The notes: generated by a model not told the origin, from the letters alone. A DNA stretch of 64,000 nt from Pictodentalium vernedei (GCA_031216915.1 CM062290.1:380724718-380788717), one strand, 5' to 3'. Counted from the first letter of the stretch, positions 32,179 to 44,139 are shown. Numbers and translations are program-made.

Positions 32179-32957
32179 ACCTTTGCCAAGCACAGTTTTT
32201 ACGAATAGGACAAGAGCAGTTTCACAAAATAAAAAACAAAGTTCATCTTTTAGTAAAATTCTTCCTGTTCGTCGATGTAATGGGTTTACCAGTTTCGTTA
32301 TATGAGACCGCCATACATAAAATTCGAAGATCATTTCAAAATAAGATGTCCGTTTTTAAATCGTAAATCAAGAGTCAAATCCACTTAAGGCCACATCATT
32401 ATTCATTCATTTTTGGCTTCGTCTTCTCAAAAACATTAGTCTACATCATCTAAAATACTCCAATGAGTGGCATTTAGAGGGGGCAGAGACAACCCCCACC
32501 CCTCACCAGTTCGAAATTAAGAATTTGCTTGAGCACTAAGGTAGGTGTGCCCCCCAAAAATAAACATATCGAATGGCGAAACTGTATAACATCAAATGTA
32601 TAACATGACAGGTGCCGATGGGAGCCTTTTTACGGGAGTATTCTTAATTTTACCATGTTTCATTCTTTACATTAGGAGTGTATCAAACTCATCAGTCATA
32701 CATGAAAGAGAGTCGAAAAATATTTCTAGAGGCGTCAGAAAATCTGAAGTCACAAACAATATATTTCGAATTTCATGTTTCATTCTAGATGACTTGACTT
32801 CTTTATGACAATTAGTGTAGTTTTTCACATGAATCATGTTTTTCAAAATTATTCTTTTTATTATACGCTCTCAAACAAAAGGTATAGATAATCGATTTCA
32901 CAGCAGCGCGACACATGTCGCAAAAATGATACGTCACATAACCAATACTGCCACCCA
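32179..32957. other. No supportable gene
   Basis: The frame ending at 32366 starts inside A copy 7, so it is chance. Nothing else recognised. Confidence 0.4.
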
Positions 32958-33214
32958 CAGTACGTGGAGAGGGTATTATCACTAAATCACCCGCAGAGTG
33001 GAGATTCCACCCAAGCAATAATTGCAAATTTGTTGCAAAGAATAATCACCGCAAGCAAAATTCCAGCTAATGGACCTCCGGGTTATACCCGGAGGTCCAT
33101 TGACTGAAACATTGCTTGTGTCTTTTGTCCATAGGTACAAAATTTGAAAGTTATAGCTTGGGTGATAACTCCACTCCACGAGTGATTTAGTTACAAGCCA
33201 CTCTCCACGTGCTG
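32958..33214. mobile_element. Family D MITE, copy 3
   Basis: 257 bp, the same length as copy 1. CAGTACGTGGAGAG left and CTCTCCACGTGCTG plus TA right. It shows the ordinary structure without the tandem array of copy 2. Confidence 0.85.
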
Positions 33215-33410
33215 TATGACAACTACAAAACTTGCCTTTAAACGAAACTCTAAAATTTCCTCATTTAAACATTTGAAGATCGCCAAACAATCTCATCATC
33301 ATCTGCATTTTGTACACAAACGGGGCTCCCCGCTTCGCTCCATAACACGCAGCTTTCCATACCACCAACACCACTCGAGGGGGATTTTTTTTTAAAATGA
33401 TGTTATCAGT

Positions 33411-33766
33411 TAGTTCAGATAGTTATTGGTGTATAAGATCACATATTTCTGCACAATAGCTAATCATGACCGTGACAGTTCTACGGGTTGAGGATGCCGG
33501 AGTATCCGGAGAGAACCATCGAGCAACGGCGAGCAACTGTCAGCTCCCCAACACACCAACCCCACACAAGCAGGGTTAGCATTGGTTGAAGGCAGGTGCA
33601 CCATCGACGTGCAGTACGCCTCAGTACACAACGTCACCGTGCCACGTGGGTAATGGGGGTGAAGTATCTTGCTCAAGGACACAACGCGGTTGCCGCAGGT
33701 GGGATTCGAACTGAGGACCTCTCGGCTTGCAGCCTGCACCTCTACCAACTGCGCCACCGCGCTCCC
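33411..33766 (-). mobile_element. SINE copy 2, tRNA-type head, best preserved
   Basis: 356 bp flanked by GATGTTATCAGT (33399-33410 and 33767-33778). On the minus strand the head reads GGGAGCGCGGTGGCGCAG, with A box TGGCGCAGTTGG and B box AGTTCGAATCC. The body includes CTTGAGCAAGATACTT and ends TACTCCGGCATCC. Because the body follows without a break, this is a retroelement, not a tRNA gene. Confidence 0.9.
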
Positions 33767-34015
33767 GATGTTATCAGTAGTATCAAAAAGTTAATAGCCG
33801 TTTTAACCCGATTCAATGTGTTAATCTAACGCTGTCGTAAGCTAACGCTGGTTTTCGTAGTATATATGTACGAAGTTTTTCGATGCCCTTTCCGGATTTA
33901 CAATGCATTTGTCTCAACGACCAATCATCGGTAGTCAGTAAATGTTCATCTCACGAGCAGCATTTTACTTAGATGACGTCAGGTGGACATAGTGTGAGAA
34001 AAATCGATCTCGCGT

Positions 34016-34134
34016 GGTGTGAGGGCGGGATGCGGAAATCTCACCGACGGAGAAGGATAATTGGTCCAGACACTTCTGTGTCTGGGGCAAATATCTATCC
34101 CCGCGGGTGAGATTTCCACATCCCATCCTGCACC
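34016..34134. repeat. 119-bp imperfect palindrome
   Basis: Outer arms (GGAAATCTCACC and GGTGAGATTTCC, continuing to GGTGTGAGG/CCTGCACC) enclose an inner hairpin CCAGACAC/GTGTCTGG. Confidence 0.65.
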
Positions 34135-34791
34135 ATTCGCGGATAACAATAGCCTCGTGCCCACTCACGAGAGTATCATCAGTGCTCACGTAAACATCCA
34201 CACATATCCTATATCACTTCATGTGCGGTTACAATTTATTGGTCAAGCGTTGTCCGTTGTGGTGTTTCATGCTCTCCCTTTGCCTACATGTCTGAAAATG
34301 TTCCTGATTGGAAAAAAAATTACTAGAAAGTTAACTCCTCTTAATTTTCTAAAGTTGTCAATAAATTTAACACCAAGCGTATAAATGGAATTTCATATAA
34401 AATTTGACATTTAGAGATGTTAGCAAATTTGTGTCATCGATGTGCGCATCATTTCACAAACTTCGGGCATTTTTCTGCATATTAGTATAAACATACAGAA
34501 GCTGGATTTTTACAATTTTTCCCCAATCTGTTTGAACGTTTGACACTGAAACTCATCTTTTGATGTTGTGTGGCGTTTTTTCTGTTTATTTCGTCAACAG
34601 TGAGAGCATCGCGACATTTTATACAGACACTCTCCTTTTCATTAATATAAGAATCTAGGAGGTGAAATTTGCTCATTTTTCCTGTAGCATAAAAACGTGC
34701 ACATTACTGTAAAAGCACACAGAGACAAAGTAGATATTTACTTATTTTTTATAGTGTTGGTAGGTGTGATAATGATACGTGTTCTTTATAT

Positions 34792-35406
34792 AGAGAGTAA
34801 TCGCTTGATTCGACTGGTTACTTGACATAATTCATGAGAGGTGAGGGACGTTGTACAAACACGCGTGCGCGAATGCGCACTAGTGTTTTGCAATATAGTC
34901 CCTCGCCTCGAATGAATTATTTCACGTAAGCAGTCAAGCGATTACTCTGTTTATTACTTTTCATTATTAACGATAATTATATTATTTACCCCTTTACCTA
35001 ACGTAACGGCCAAAACCGGCCAGCGATATTCTCAAAAATCGCCAATTAATTTTCATTATTTTTTAATTTTTTGTCTTTAAAACATAGGTTATGACCCCTC
35101 ATTGGAACGAGCTCGTCGAGCTCGTTCCCATGAGGGGACATAACCTATGTTTTGGAGACAAAAAATTAAAATAATAGTCATTCAAGATTTTTTTTTTTGC
35201 AAGTGTCGCCTGCTTTTCATGGTAGGTAAAGGGTTAAAAAAAAACAAAAAAAACAATGAAGTCCCCATTACACCCACGACAAAGCGTCTTCGTTAGCGCG
35301 CACGGATACATGACACAATTGTTGATTGCATAATTCACTTGTGAAGTTATCGTTTATAATCAAACCCGGTCGGAAATCCCAATAAATCACACTTTGGAAA
35401 GTAATA
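34792..35406. repeat. Dispersed repeat L, copy 2, carrying A copy 8
   Basis: The partner of 13536-14140. It has the inverted repeat AGAGTAATCGCTTGA ... TCAAGCGATTACTCT at 34795-34948 and the same right arm (TGACACAATTGTTGATTGCA). Confidence 0.75.
34990..35233. mobile_element. Family A MITE, copy 8
   Basis: Right TTAA at 35234; the left has decayed to TTAC. Forward orientation. Same position in repeat L as copy 5. Confidence 0.85.
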
Positions 35407-35409
35407 AAA

Positions 35410-35950
35410 CGGATTATCTGTGAAGTCGTTGCTTCTAATTGGCTTGCCGTAAAAAAGCCAAATTTCCCTTTGCTATTTTCAATAAAAGCAATCACAAGAC
35501 AGCTCTGAAGACTGTCTGTTGTTTTCGTTTATTAAAAGTACCAAAAGGAAACTTGGTTTTATTTTCTACTGATGTCATAGGAATTTTCTCAACAATTAAT
35601 TGCATCTTATTTTTATCTGCACTGCCCGTCTAATAATTTCAGGGGAGATAATTGTATCGAAAATCGATTTTCATGACGATATAAGTCAGGGATGTTTGCC
35701 GGTGTGAGTATATCAACCAGGTATAGCGACGGGAAATCCGTTCACCCTCCATCCATACAGATCACAGAATATGAAAACACACCTGCTTTCAAGAAACTTG
35801 TTCGTCGCGCCCGTTCCAATAACCTGCAATAAGATGAAGTACAAACCGGTGTATGATTCGCGAAGGGTAGCAGAATAGAGCAGAAGACTCTCCGAAGAGC
35901 GTTTACTTATTTTCAGGTGACGCTATTTAATAACCCAGCAGCTGTAAAAT
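35410..35950. other. No recognisable feature
   Basis: No repeat partner or exon-like signal seen. Confidence 0.35.
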
Positions 35951-35957
35951 GTTCAAA

Positions 35958-36177
35958 ATCCACGCGTGGGTAGTCCTGCCCATGGGTGCTTTTTTCAGTC
36001 AATAATCAGTAGTTTTCAGTAAATATTCAATGAAAGAAGCACCGGGTCGTACCCGGTGCTTCATTCATTGAAAATTTGATCTCGATTCCATTGTTTAATG
36101 GCGGAAATTCACTTTTAACGTATGCGTGGAAATATTGCCCACCCGTGGATTTTGACCTTTCCACAACGACTGTACTG
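35958..36177. mobile_element. Family E MITE, diverged copy
   Basis: It has CCACGCGTGGGTAG at the left, the AAGCACCGGGTCGTACCC palindrome (36030-36063) and ACGACTGTACTG at the right. The left terminal 15 bp are not recognisable. Confidence 0.7.
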
Positions 36178-36247
36178 TGTAATCTGAAGGCCGCCCAGTG
36201 TACAGGGTTCTCAGGATAGAAATAAAATCTCGATACAAGACAAGCAA

Positions 36248-36303
36248 AAATAAATGACAACAACTATAGCGCGATCTCGCGTTAGTTGTTGCCATTTATT
36301 TTG
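36248..36303. repeat. Hairpin with 26-nt arms
   Basis: AAATAAATGACAACAACTA paired with TAGTTGTTGCCATTTATTT, around CGCGA/TCGCG. Confidence 0.7.
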
Positions 36304-36354
36304 TCGGAAATACTCTTGGGATGTAAAGGCCATGCTACTGTATTCATATGTTAA

Positions 36355-36596
36355 CCCTTTACCCAACTTAACGGCCAAAACCGGCCAGCGCTATTCTCAA
36401 AAATCGCCTATTAATTTTAATTATTTTTTCATTTTTTGTCTCAAAAACATAGGTTATGACCTCTCATTGGAACGAGCTCGTCGAGCTCGTTCCAATGAGG
36501 GGTCATAACCTATGTTTTTGAGACAAAAAATGAAAAAAAATAGTTATTCAAGAATTGTTTTGCAAGTGTCGTCTGCTTTTCATGTTAGGTAAAGGG
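36355..36596. mobile_element. Family A MITE, copy 9, intact TTAA on both sides
   Basis: 242 bp. A good reference copy: CCCTTTACCCAACTTAACGG left, GGTAAAGGG right, forward orientation, near-perfect core. Confidence 0.9.
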
Positions 36597-36726
36597 TTAA
36601 TGCAATGTGCAATCTTTGTGTCGAGTTGCTTCTGAAAGATTGTCAATTCTGATTGCCAAAACATGAGGGGGTTATGAATATAATTTATCTTACAATCAAC
36701 ATGTATTTTGTCTGTATTAACTCCGT

Positions 36727-36772
36727 GTATCCGACCCCCTGATACAGATGTTTGTATCAGGGGGTCGGATAC
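36727..36772. repeat. Perfect hairpin, 19-nt arms
   Basis: GTATCCGACCCCCTGATAC and its exact complement flank an 8-nt loop. It lies in a 137-codon open frame that I do not support as a gene. Confidence 0.7.
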
Positions 36773-36779
36773 AAGCACG

Positions 36780-38265
36780 TTCCTCTCGCGTGAGTTCCAT
36801 TTTGTTTCTTTTTGTTCATCCGTACGAATAAATAGTTCATTATATATTCGTCTACATTCTTGACTTATCCCCAATATATTGTAATCTACCCTAAGAACCG
36901 CTCGTCGTGATCTGCCCTCAGAACCCGGAGCTCGACTCGGATACATATTTTGTACATCCACATAATGGTAATAATATCTATTTATCTTGTATTATTTTGT
37001 CGTAACCTGTAGTTCGTTTACCATTTTTCTGATTGACTTAACCCCCACGTACCTTAACCGATCATCCGTGGGTTATTTCCAAGCCTGAATATCCCGATGC
37101 AAAGTAAGTGAAGAGCGACTATAAGATAGAGAATGTGATTAAACAGGCTGTTTATATTCTCAAAGTTTTTTTTCTAGAACAAGGCTAAAACACTCCGTGA
37201 TTGTTGTGCTACACTTTGACCGTCTTTAACACCTTAAACGCGAAGGTCTACTTTTACGGTCCAGGATCATGCGACGACCAAATCTAATACAGTAAATGGC
37301 ATGTAATTATATTTGTGTGGCAGACCAATGTTTTCTATGTGCAACCCCAGCGCTGCATGTTGAAAATATTAGTTCCTCTATCACCATATAAAGTTAATAT
37401 CCCGAATTTCAGTTCTTAGTATGAGAAATCCATCTGTTTGTTATGACCTTGGATTGGATATTGCGCCCTTTTAGTGGTTTATATTTCGTCGGGGTCCTTT
37501 TCCTAACGCGAATCCAGGAATTGTCATGAAGTAGGCATAAGAGTTCACTCCGAATTTCAGATGGGTGAAGGGTAGCTAAAATGCCCCGGAAGTCGAAGTT
37601 CTGTTAGAACCACATAAATAGGTTTCACAGTACACCATCTTCGTGCTGTCATAAAATATCCCCTGGTATTCTAGGCTTTAAAAAGGCGCAAAGGCTGGAT
37701 TTATCCCTTCACCGCGGAGGGATAATAAGCAAAAACTCTTTTCTTTCACATATATGTAAGTAGACGAAATGAAAGAATTTTAGATCGGGCACATTCCGGG
37801 TGCTCTTTTGCCTGAACCGGCAACTGCTTTCAGATTGTGGTGGCTGTTTCATCCATTACAACGAAGTACACCGCCAACGCTAAGTCTCGCATATATCAAT
37901 CATTAGCAACAAATATGTTTATTCGCATGCAAGCATTTTGTTACCAAAGCAGTGCTGTGGTACTCTACGAATGAAATATGACATTTGCAGCATGTTATTT
38001 CTTCCATATGCTCAGCAAATACTTCATGCATTTCCTACAATATCGCGTTTTTTATTTGCAGATATTTGTTATGTGTACTGTTTTTTTTTAGCCAGAAACA
38101 ACAATTAGTGTACGTCGCATATTTTTTCCATTACCCGGCACCATGATTATTGGTGTTATAAATCGATCATCACGTGGCTACATGAACTCTATAGAGCCAA
38201 TGAATTCACCACCCATGGTTAAACATTACACACATATGTGAGTATAGAATAAGTTCATACCACAG
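36780..38265. other. 1.5 kb without repeats or gene signals
   Basis: The longest stretch that is free of the repeat families seen elsewhere. No frame above 60 codons and no paired splice sites recognised. Confidence 0.4.
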
Positions 38266-38269
38266 TTAA

Positions 38270-38508
38270 CCCTTTACCAAAAGCAGTCGATATCAAAATT
38301 TATTATTTTAAATATCATTTTTTTTTTTTTTTTTAAATTTCAACAAAACCATATCATGTGACCACTCGTTGGAACGAGCTCGACGAGCTCGTTCCAACGA
38401 GGGGTCACATGGTATGGTTTTGTTGAAATTTTTTGAAAAATAATATTTTTTCAACTGCTGAATTTGCATATTACGCGGGCGGATGCGGGCGAATCGTTGG
38501 GTAAAGGG
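38270..38508. mobile_element. Family B MITE, copy 3, intact TTAA on both sides
   Basis: 239 bp, reverse orientation. Ends CCCTTTACC and GGTAAAGGG are close to family A's. Palindrome CATATCATGTGACC ... GGAACGAGCTCG with complement. Confidence 0.9.
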
Positions 38509-38586
38509 TTAATATGTTTTTTGGGGTTTTTTTGTTAAAAATGAAATATAGCATCTTAAAATAAATGTAAAATACTTTACTCGTTT

Positions 38587-38587
<1 letters not shown>

Positions 38588-38653
<66 letters not shown>
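38588..38653. repeat. (ATTT)n microsatellite
   Basis: About 16 uninterrupted units. It ends in ACGGGTGGAGAAACAACC, which recalls the 3' end of the SINE body on the minus strand, so it may be the expanded tail of an old SINE. Confidence 0.8.
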
Positions 38654-39147
38654 CGGGTGGAGAAACAACCAAGTACCCGGAGTGAATCCACACCTATAAG
38701 ACTCCAATCCAGACGAAAAGATACCAACTGAAAGATTATTAACCCTCTTGCGAAGCGCCTGCATTTAATGTAAATGATAACTGATAAAGCTGCTGTACAA
38801 TGACAGAACGTGGATAGTTGGATACTATTAAATCGCTTGCGGACAGTGGTGACTGGGGTCGATGTGTCTTGAGCAAGCAATTATAGGGGGTATCGGGTAA
38901 ACTAGGATTTGACCCGGTTTTTGTTTTACCTTAGAAATGATACTTCCTTGCAGGTGGGGTAAATCATTCGCATTCACGCCAGTTTACATCTGATGAGTGG
39001 GGAAAGGATTCGTGAAAGTTTTCTTTGACACAATAACAGGAACTGGAGGTGCAAATAGCTGCGGTTCATATAACATAACCGATGTGCTTCACGAACGTTT
39101 ATCTGGATCAGAGCAACATCACGGAATCTACGCAAAAGAGGGGTGAA

Positions 39148-39234
39148 TACCCCCCCCCCCCCCCCCCCCCGTTGATATCTGACAACGTGGTCAATTATTG
39201 AAGTAACAATCGGACGGGGGGGGGGGGGGGGGGC
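39148..39234. repeat. C tract and G tract in inverted arrangement
   Basis: About 22 C and, 47 nt later, about 18 G. On either strand the two could pair into a long GC stem. Further G/C tracts at 39491-39530 and 39799-39814. Confidence 0.85.
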
Positions 39235-40010
39235 ATTCGAGTGCCATGCACCCCTTATATCAACCGAACCTGATCCTTTGCTGAGTCTTCCCGACTGATG
39301 GGTGTACTGTACCACATTTTGAATTTAGGATGGACTCCTTAACAACAATGAGGCTGAGACGCTTGGGTTTTCTGAGATAAGGTTCTCAATTGGCGCCCCC
39401 ATCCGTTACCGTCACCTCCTCTCAAACGAATAGGTACGTGTCGTTCGGTGGGAACCACTGGTGTTTGATTTAGTATTGAAGAAGCTTCCGACCACCCCCC
39501 CACCCCCCCCACCCCCACCCCCCCACCCCAAAAAAAAAACCCTTAGTCTGAGTTAATGTCCCCGCATCGGTTTGTGGGAATACATGAAGTTGTCCTAAAC
39601 GTTTGATACAGGGACTAGGTATAAGTTGGGGTCCCTTATCGTATAATGTCCCCAGACCTCGCCCCCGCCCCTCCAAACAAAAACGTTGACGGGGTTCTCA
39701 AATCCTGATGTCCATTGTCTGTGTCCCTGAAGTCAGATGTGGGGCCTCTCGAGTGATTGATAAGGACGTTGGTCATTCAATCGGACTTATGTGGGTAACT
39801 GGGGGGGGGGGGGGGCACTGGCTGTGCAGTGCAGGGGATAAGGTGTGACTAAAATATGCATATGTGTGAAGTATAGGTTTTCAAGATGTGGAAAAAAGGC
39901 TTGCGTCCATTATTTCAGCCCTCTATTTCCGGAATGCAATTTAGGCCACCGGTCGAATTCTGAAACGAATCAAACTGAAGCTGGTCTAGCCCTTAAACAG
40001 CTCCCACTCT

Positions 40011-40137
40011 ATTTTTAGATTCAATCGGATGGAATATTTCAGTTGGTCGGAAAAGCGAACATGAACTGTCCTGAAGGGGTTAGTTTTACCGATCAAGTGA
40101 AATATTCCATCCGATTGAATCTAAAATACCATATACA
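40011..40137. repeat. 127-bp inverted repeat
   Basis: Arms of about 40 bp: ATTTTTAGATTCAATCGG inward to TTGGTCGG, complement ACCGATCAAG to CTAAAAT. Confidence 0.75.
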
Positions 40138-40225
40138 TTCATTTGAATGGAAGCAAGAAAAAATTTAACCGAATCTACGATGACATTACGATAACACACG
40201 GGTTTGTTTTCTATATAGTTATGAA

Positions 40226-40475
40226 TACGGCCGTGCAGTCGTCGTGGACTGGCCGTAATTCACGCGTGGGCAGTGATGTCCAAGCATGCGTTTAGCAGGT
40301 AATAAAAATCAGCAACAGCAAAATTTTAATTAATGAAGCACCGGGTTGTACCCGGTGCTTCATTAATTAAATTTCTCGATGATTATTCTTATAAGTAGTG
40401 TTTGTAATCTAATATTATTTCGTCCGTGGAAATATTGCCCACTAATGGAAAGTGACCAGTCCACGGCGGCTGTTC
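40226..40475. mobile_element. Family E MITE, copy with both arms
   Basis: GCAGTCGTCGTGGACTGGCC left, CCAGTCCACGGCGGCTGT right, core GAAGCACCGGGTTGTACCC. The terminal bases are decayed. Confidence 0.75.
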
Positions 40476-40479
40476 ATCA

Positions 40480-41229
40480 TCACCCCTGTGATTGCGAAGC
40501 GTGGTTTGACAAATTGTGTTAATATCTTGATGAATTCTTTAGTAATTGATTGGAATATCTATAACTGGAGATCGAAAGAATACGTGTACATTTTGTGGGA
40601 AAAAGTCTACATTACTTCAACGATGATCTGTGCGCGAAAAGTGGGTAAACAAACAGTAGTTCACATTGTTCTGTATCCTCTATCGCATAAGAGTGGAAGG
40701 TTAAAAGCTTGGAGTTCGTCAAGTCATCTACATTCCACCTGAAAAAGTTTTCTGGGTTTTTTTATTTGTTTTGTTTTCATTAGTTTTGTTTTGTTTTTTT
40801 TTTAGTCATTTCAAGTTTTTTTTTTCTCAATTTGCTAAGAAATGTTAAAATATCCCAAAAAATTAAAAGTCAACTACACCATTTTTCAAGGGGGCCAAAG
40901 AAACGGGAGATTCAGTACGTTCCACATTCTCCACGTAGTGTCAGTAATCTGTTTCCTTCACTGAATGACTGATTTTTAAAACTGCTAATGGGTTCTTCAA
41001 CTTTGACATCAACTTTAAAGAACATTTAAAACCCGATACAAACCGCCTTCGTTATTAAACCTCACCCACTAAATCTGATACATAATAAACAGAGAGATCT
41101 TGTATATTCATCATGAAAAACAGTTAAACATTTATTGTGACTAACATTATACAAAAAACACTAACTTCAAGTTGTAATTCTCTGTGATTCACCGTTCAGT
41201 TTCTGATTTACAGCAAATTATCAAATAAT
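40480..41229. other. No supportable gene
   Basis: AT-rich with T homopolymers. The 96-codon frame at 40452 begins inside the E element. Confidence 0.4.
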
Positions 41230-42560
41230 AAGGACGTTTCGCAAAACGAACGACGACTGATAAAAAATTACGCATGGGGTATTACGTCACGGGCATACGT
41301 GTTCTTCCTATCTGTTGTAATTCTCTTATCCGTAGTTATGGTCTATATTTGGGATTCTTGAATCTCAAATTGCATAATTGTTGAGTGATTGGCGAGTAGC
41401 GCTTGTTCCGGTGGTCGACTTGACTGGTGACCCTGAGTTTACCAGTCAATTCGTGTATCGGATCAATCGTGTTTTGATTGGACGAATGAGCAATCGAACA
41501 CCACTCATATTTCGACATTTCTAGTCAATTTTGAGGTCAACTTGATAGCGAATAGTCGCAACTTGAGTTTCTGATTGATGACACCATTTTGTAAGATTAA
41601 TGTTTTAATTAGTTTTTGTATATATATTTCTGTATACACTATATCAATCTATATGCATTCAAAATTCTATTTAGTTGAGTTGACCTCAACGCCTAATAAA
41701 TCATTATTATTCTATTGCTCTTGATTCTGTTTGCTTCCAGTCAATAATTATTACGGCTTCTCATGAACACTCGCAGATATATCATATGGCACAATGTTTG
41801 AGAGCGTTTCGGAGCACCTTAATTGGAAAATCACTGTAAGATTGTGTCCTTAATGTGTAGTGTCCTTAAACTCTTAGTTGTAAGAAGTTTGAACGTTAAG
41901 ATTTTCGAACAAACGGATTCATAGTGGTCAATTCTGCGAAAAGCCCTTTTGGCCGTCCGGCAAATTTACGACTATCATTAGCTTTTCGTAATTTTGATCA
42001 GTCGTCGTTTGTTTTATGAAAGGTATCTATTAAATAGACCTTTCGCAGAATGAACGACAACTTATGAGAATTGCAAATGGGGTACTACTACTTCACCGGA
42101 ATTTTTATCAGGCGCCGTCCATTATGCGAAAGGTGTCTGTTAGACACCTTTCGCATAATGAACGACGACTGAAAAAAATTACGAATGGTTAATAGTAGTC
42201 GTAAATTCGTCGGGCGGTCAAAAAACGTTTTCGCGGAATTGACAAGAACGAGTCCGTTTGTTTTTGGCAATTTTCTCCTGTTGCGCGCGCGGCGACGAAT
42301 GTTTTAATCTCCAGTAAGAGTGGGAAATTTGCGTCACATGGCGATTACAGTTTAAAGGACATAATCTTAGAGTGAACCCCACATTGCGTGGCGAAGAAAA
42401 GCTCTCAAACGTTTTTCAATATGATATATCTGCGTGTTTTAATGAGAAATCGTAATCGTAACTACGGAAGGAAGAACACACATTTCAGTGACGTAGAACT
42501 CCATTCGTAATTCTCATCGTTCGTCGTTCATTGTGCGGAAGGTCTCTAATACTGTTGGCT
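41230..42560. repeat. Repeat J: 1.3-kb foldback with hairpins inside each arm
   Basis: Sequences in the left half recur inverted in the right half in the expected order. GACGTTTCGCAAAACGAACG (41232) answers 42510-42545. CAGATATATCATATGGCAC (41776) answers 42415-42433. CAAACGGATTCATAG (41909) answers GAGTCCGTTTG (42252-42262). Each inner arm contains its own hairpin (AAAGGTATCTATTAAATAGACCTTT at 42018; the exact one GCGAAAGGTGTCTGTTAGACACC at 42126). An insert with TTGAGGTCAACT ends lies in the left half (41531-41690). Confidence 0.65.
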
Positions 42561-43149
42561 GAAAAGCCGACAACGAATCTCAATTAGATCTCAAACCAGT
42601 CGCGATTCAGTGGAAATTCTCTACCCGCTTTCATAATGACATGCAATGAGTGAAAAATTAATTACAACCAAAACACCTTTCATTTTCACCCGACATGTCT
42701 ATATAAATACTTAAGACACACTGCAACCTTTCAACGCATGGACCACCGAGTAACTATAAATTCGAATCAAGCCCATCATTTACAACTACAGGTGGCCGAG
42801 TTTGGAGGATTACAGTCCTAACGTTGGTTACTGAATCCTATTATCTCAGCAGGGGAATAACTATTGGGGTATAGGGAGTACCCCCCCCTCCCCACCCAAT
42901 AATATTTCGGTCGGGATATTTGTATCTGGACTGGAGTCTTAGATATTGATTCGCTGTTGCTGGTAATCGTGTATTTTCTTATGAGACAAGATTTGTTTCT
43001 TGGACGTACGTCAGTCACACACGTATCAGTCCCAGGCAAATAGGGATTTATGGCTGACTGGGGTATGTTGTGATCCCAGCATGACGAAGTTTGAGCTCGG
43101 CACGTGCAAGTTAAATAAGAAGTTGGAAGCCCATGCACCACGACTACAA

Positions 43150-43220
43150 CATGTACAGTAGTACAGTCGCCGTGGACAGATCGTAATCCACGAATGGGCA
43201 GTGATGTCCACGCATGCGTT
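43150..43220. mobile_element. Family E MITE, left end fragment
   Basis: TACAGTCGCCGTGGACAG to CACGCATGCGTTAG, then the match stops. Confidence 0.7.
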
Positions 43221-43277
43221 AGTAGTAGATGTGGTAAACGGCTCACATTGGCAGGACCTAGTGCAGGACCTAGGAAG

Positions 43278-43492
43278 TGACGTCATAGTCACGTGCCCTA
43301 GTAGCGCCGTGTTTGGTTGTCATGGTAACCCGCGTGAGCGGCCATCTTGTGACGTCATCCCCATAGTGATACGTGGTGTTAGTGCGCGTACGCAGCGCGT
43401 CTTGTTAGAGTGATACGTGTTTCTGTCAGCCATTTTGTACACTGGAGGCCGCCATCTTGGTTTCTATAGTAGCACGCGGTTGCTATGTTACC
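43278..43492. promoter_or_regulatory. Cluster of transcription-factor motifs, candidate promoter
   Basis: Within 215 bp: two full CRE sites TGACGTCA (43278, 43350), an E-box CACGTG (43290), an RFX X-box GTTGTCATGGTAAC (43316-43329) and a weaker one GTTGCTATGTTACC (43479), two YY1-type CCATCTTG sites (43342, 43452), and a GC-rich GTGCGCGTACGCAGCGC. The stretch is unusually rich in CpG. The gene it would serve is not visible; YY1 orientation favours minus-strand transcription. Confidence 0.4.
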
Positions 43493-43499
43493 CAAAGGC

Positions 43500-44090
43500 T
43501 TCTTATAGGACAGGGGTATGTTCGGAGGGTATGTTCGATTGAATCGGAGTATCACGAATTACCAAAATAAATCCGACAATCCCTCCAAATCACCAAAATT
43601 GACTTTATTTACTACGGATTCCCCATTTTATCGTTTTAGCACGTAGTGTGATGGTACCAAGGGGCGCAGGGGTGAGTTCGATTGACTACGAGTATGCTCA
43701 TGTAGAGTAGAAGAGCCCATCAACTGGAACGGCTTTGCTTATTGTTACTATATTTAGCCATTTTTGGTCTATTCTTGTTAGTTTTGACCCCATTCCGAGT
43801 ACTCTTGTTGTTTCATTTATCTAGATCACCCAAGCAGTTCACTTTACTGGAGCTAACTAACCACTCAGATTGCTTGATTTTCCATAATCTGTATGCAGAG
43901 TTATCTCCCTACTGTATAACAACAGCCTATATCATTCCCAAAGCCAATAAGCTATCGAGCAGTTACTGATAAACTATTGCCCAAACGACTCGAAGCCCAC
44001 CGAGCAAATGTGCTATCGGGCAATTACTCGTTCGAGTGACTCGCACATACCACTCTTAGCCTCATTTCAGAAAAAGGGGTGCCAAAGGCC
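43500..44090. other. No recognisable feature
   Basis: No repeat partner. The 75-codon frame at 43742 is hydrophobic at its start but has no supporting context. Confidence 0.35.
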
Positions 44091-44139
44091 TGGTATTGTA
44101 TTATTTGAGGATATCTTTTGGAGAATCCCTTTTTAGTCG

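Noticed and set aside
32151..32366. 71-codon + frame
   Set aside because: Its start lies in the terminal repeat of A copy 7.
33690..33766. Apparent tRNA gene on the minus strand
   Set aside because: It is the head of a SINE: the SINE body follows directly and target duplications enclose the whole.
36548..36961. 137-codon minus frame with charged composition
   Set aside because: It runs across a perfect hairpin and ends inside A copy 9; no ATG at its start, no splice context. A relic exon cannot be fully excluded.
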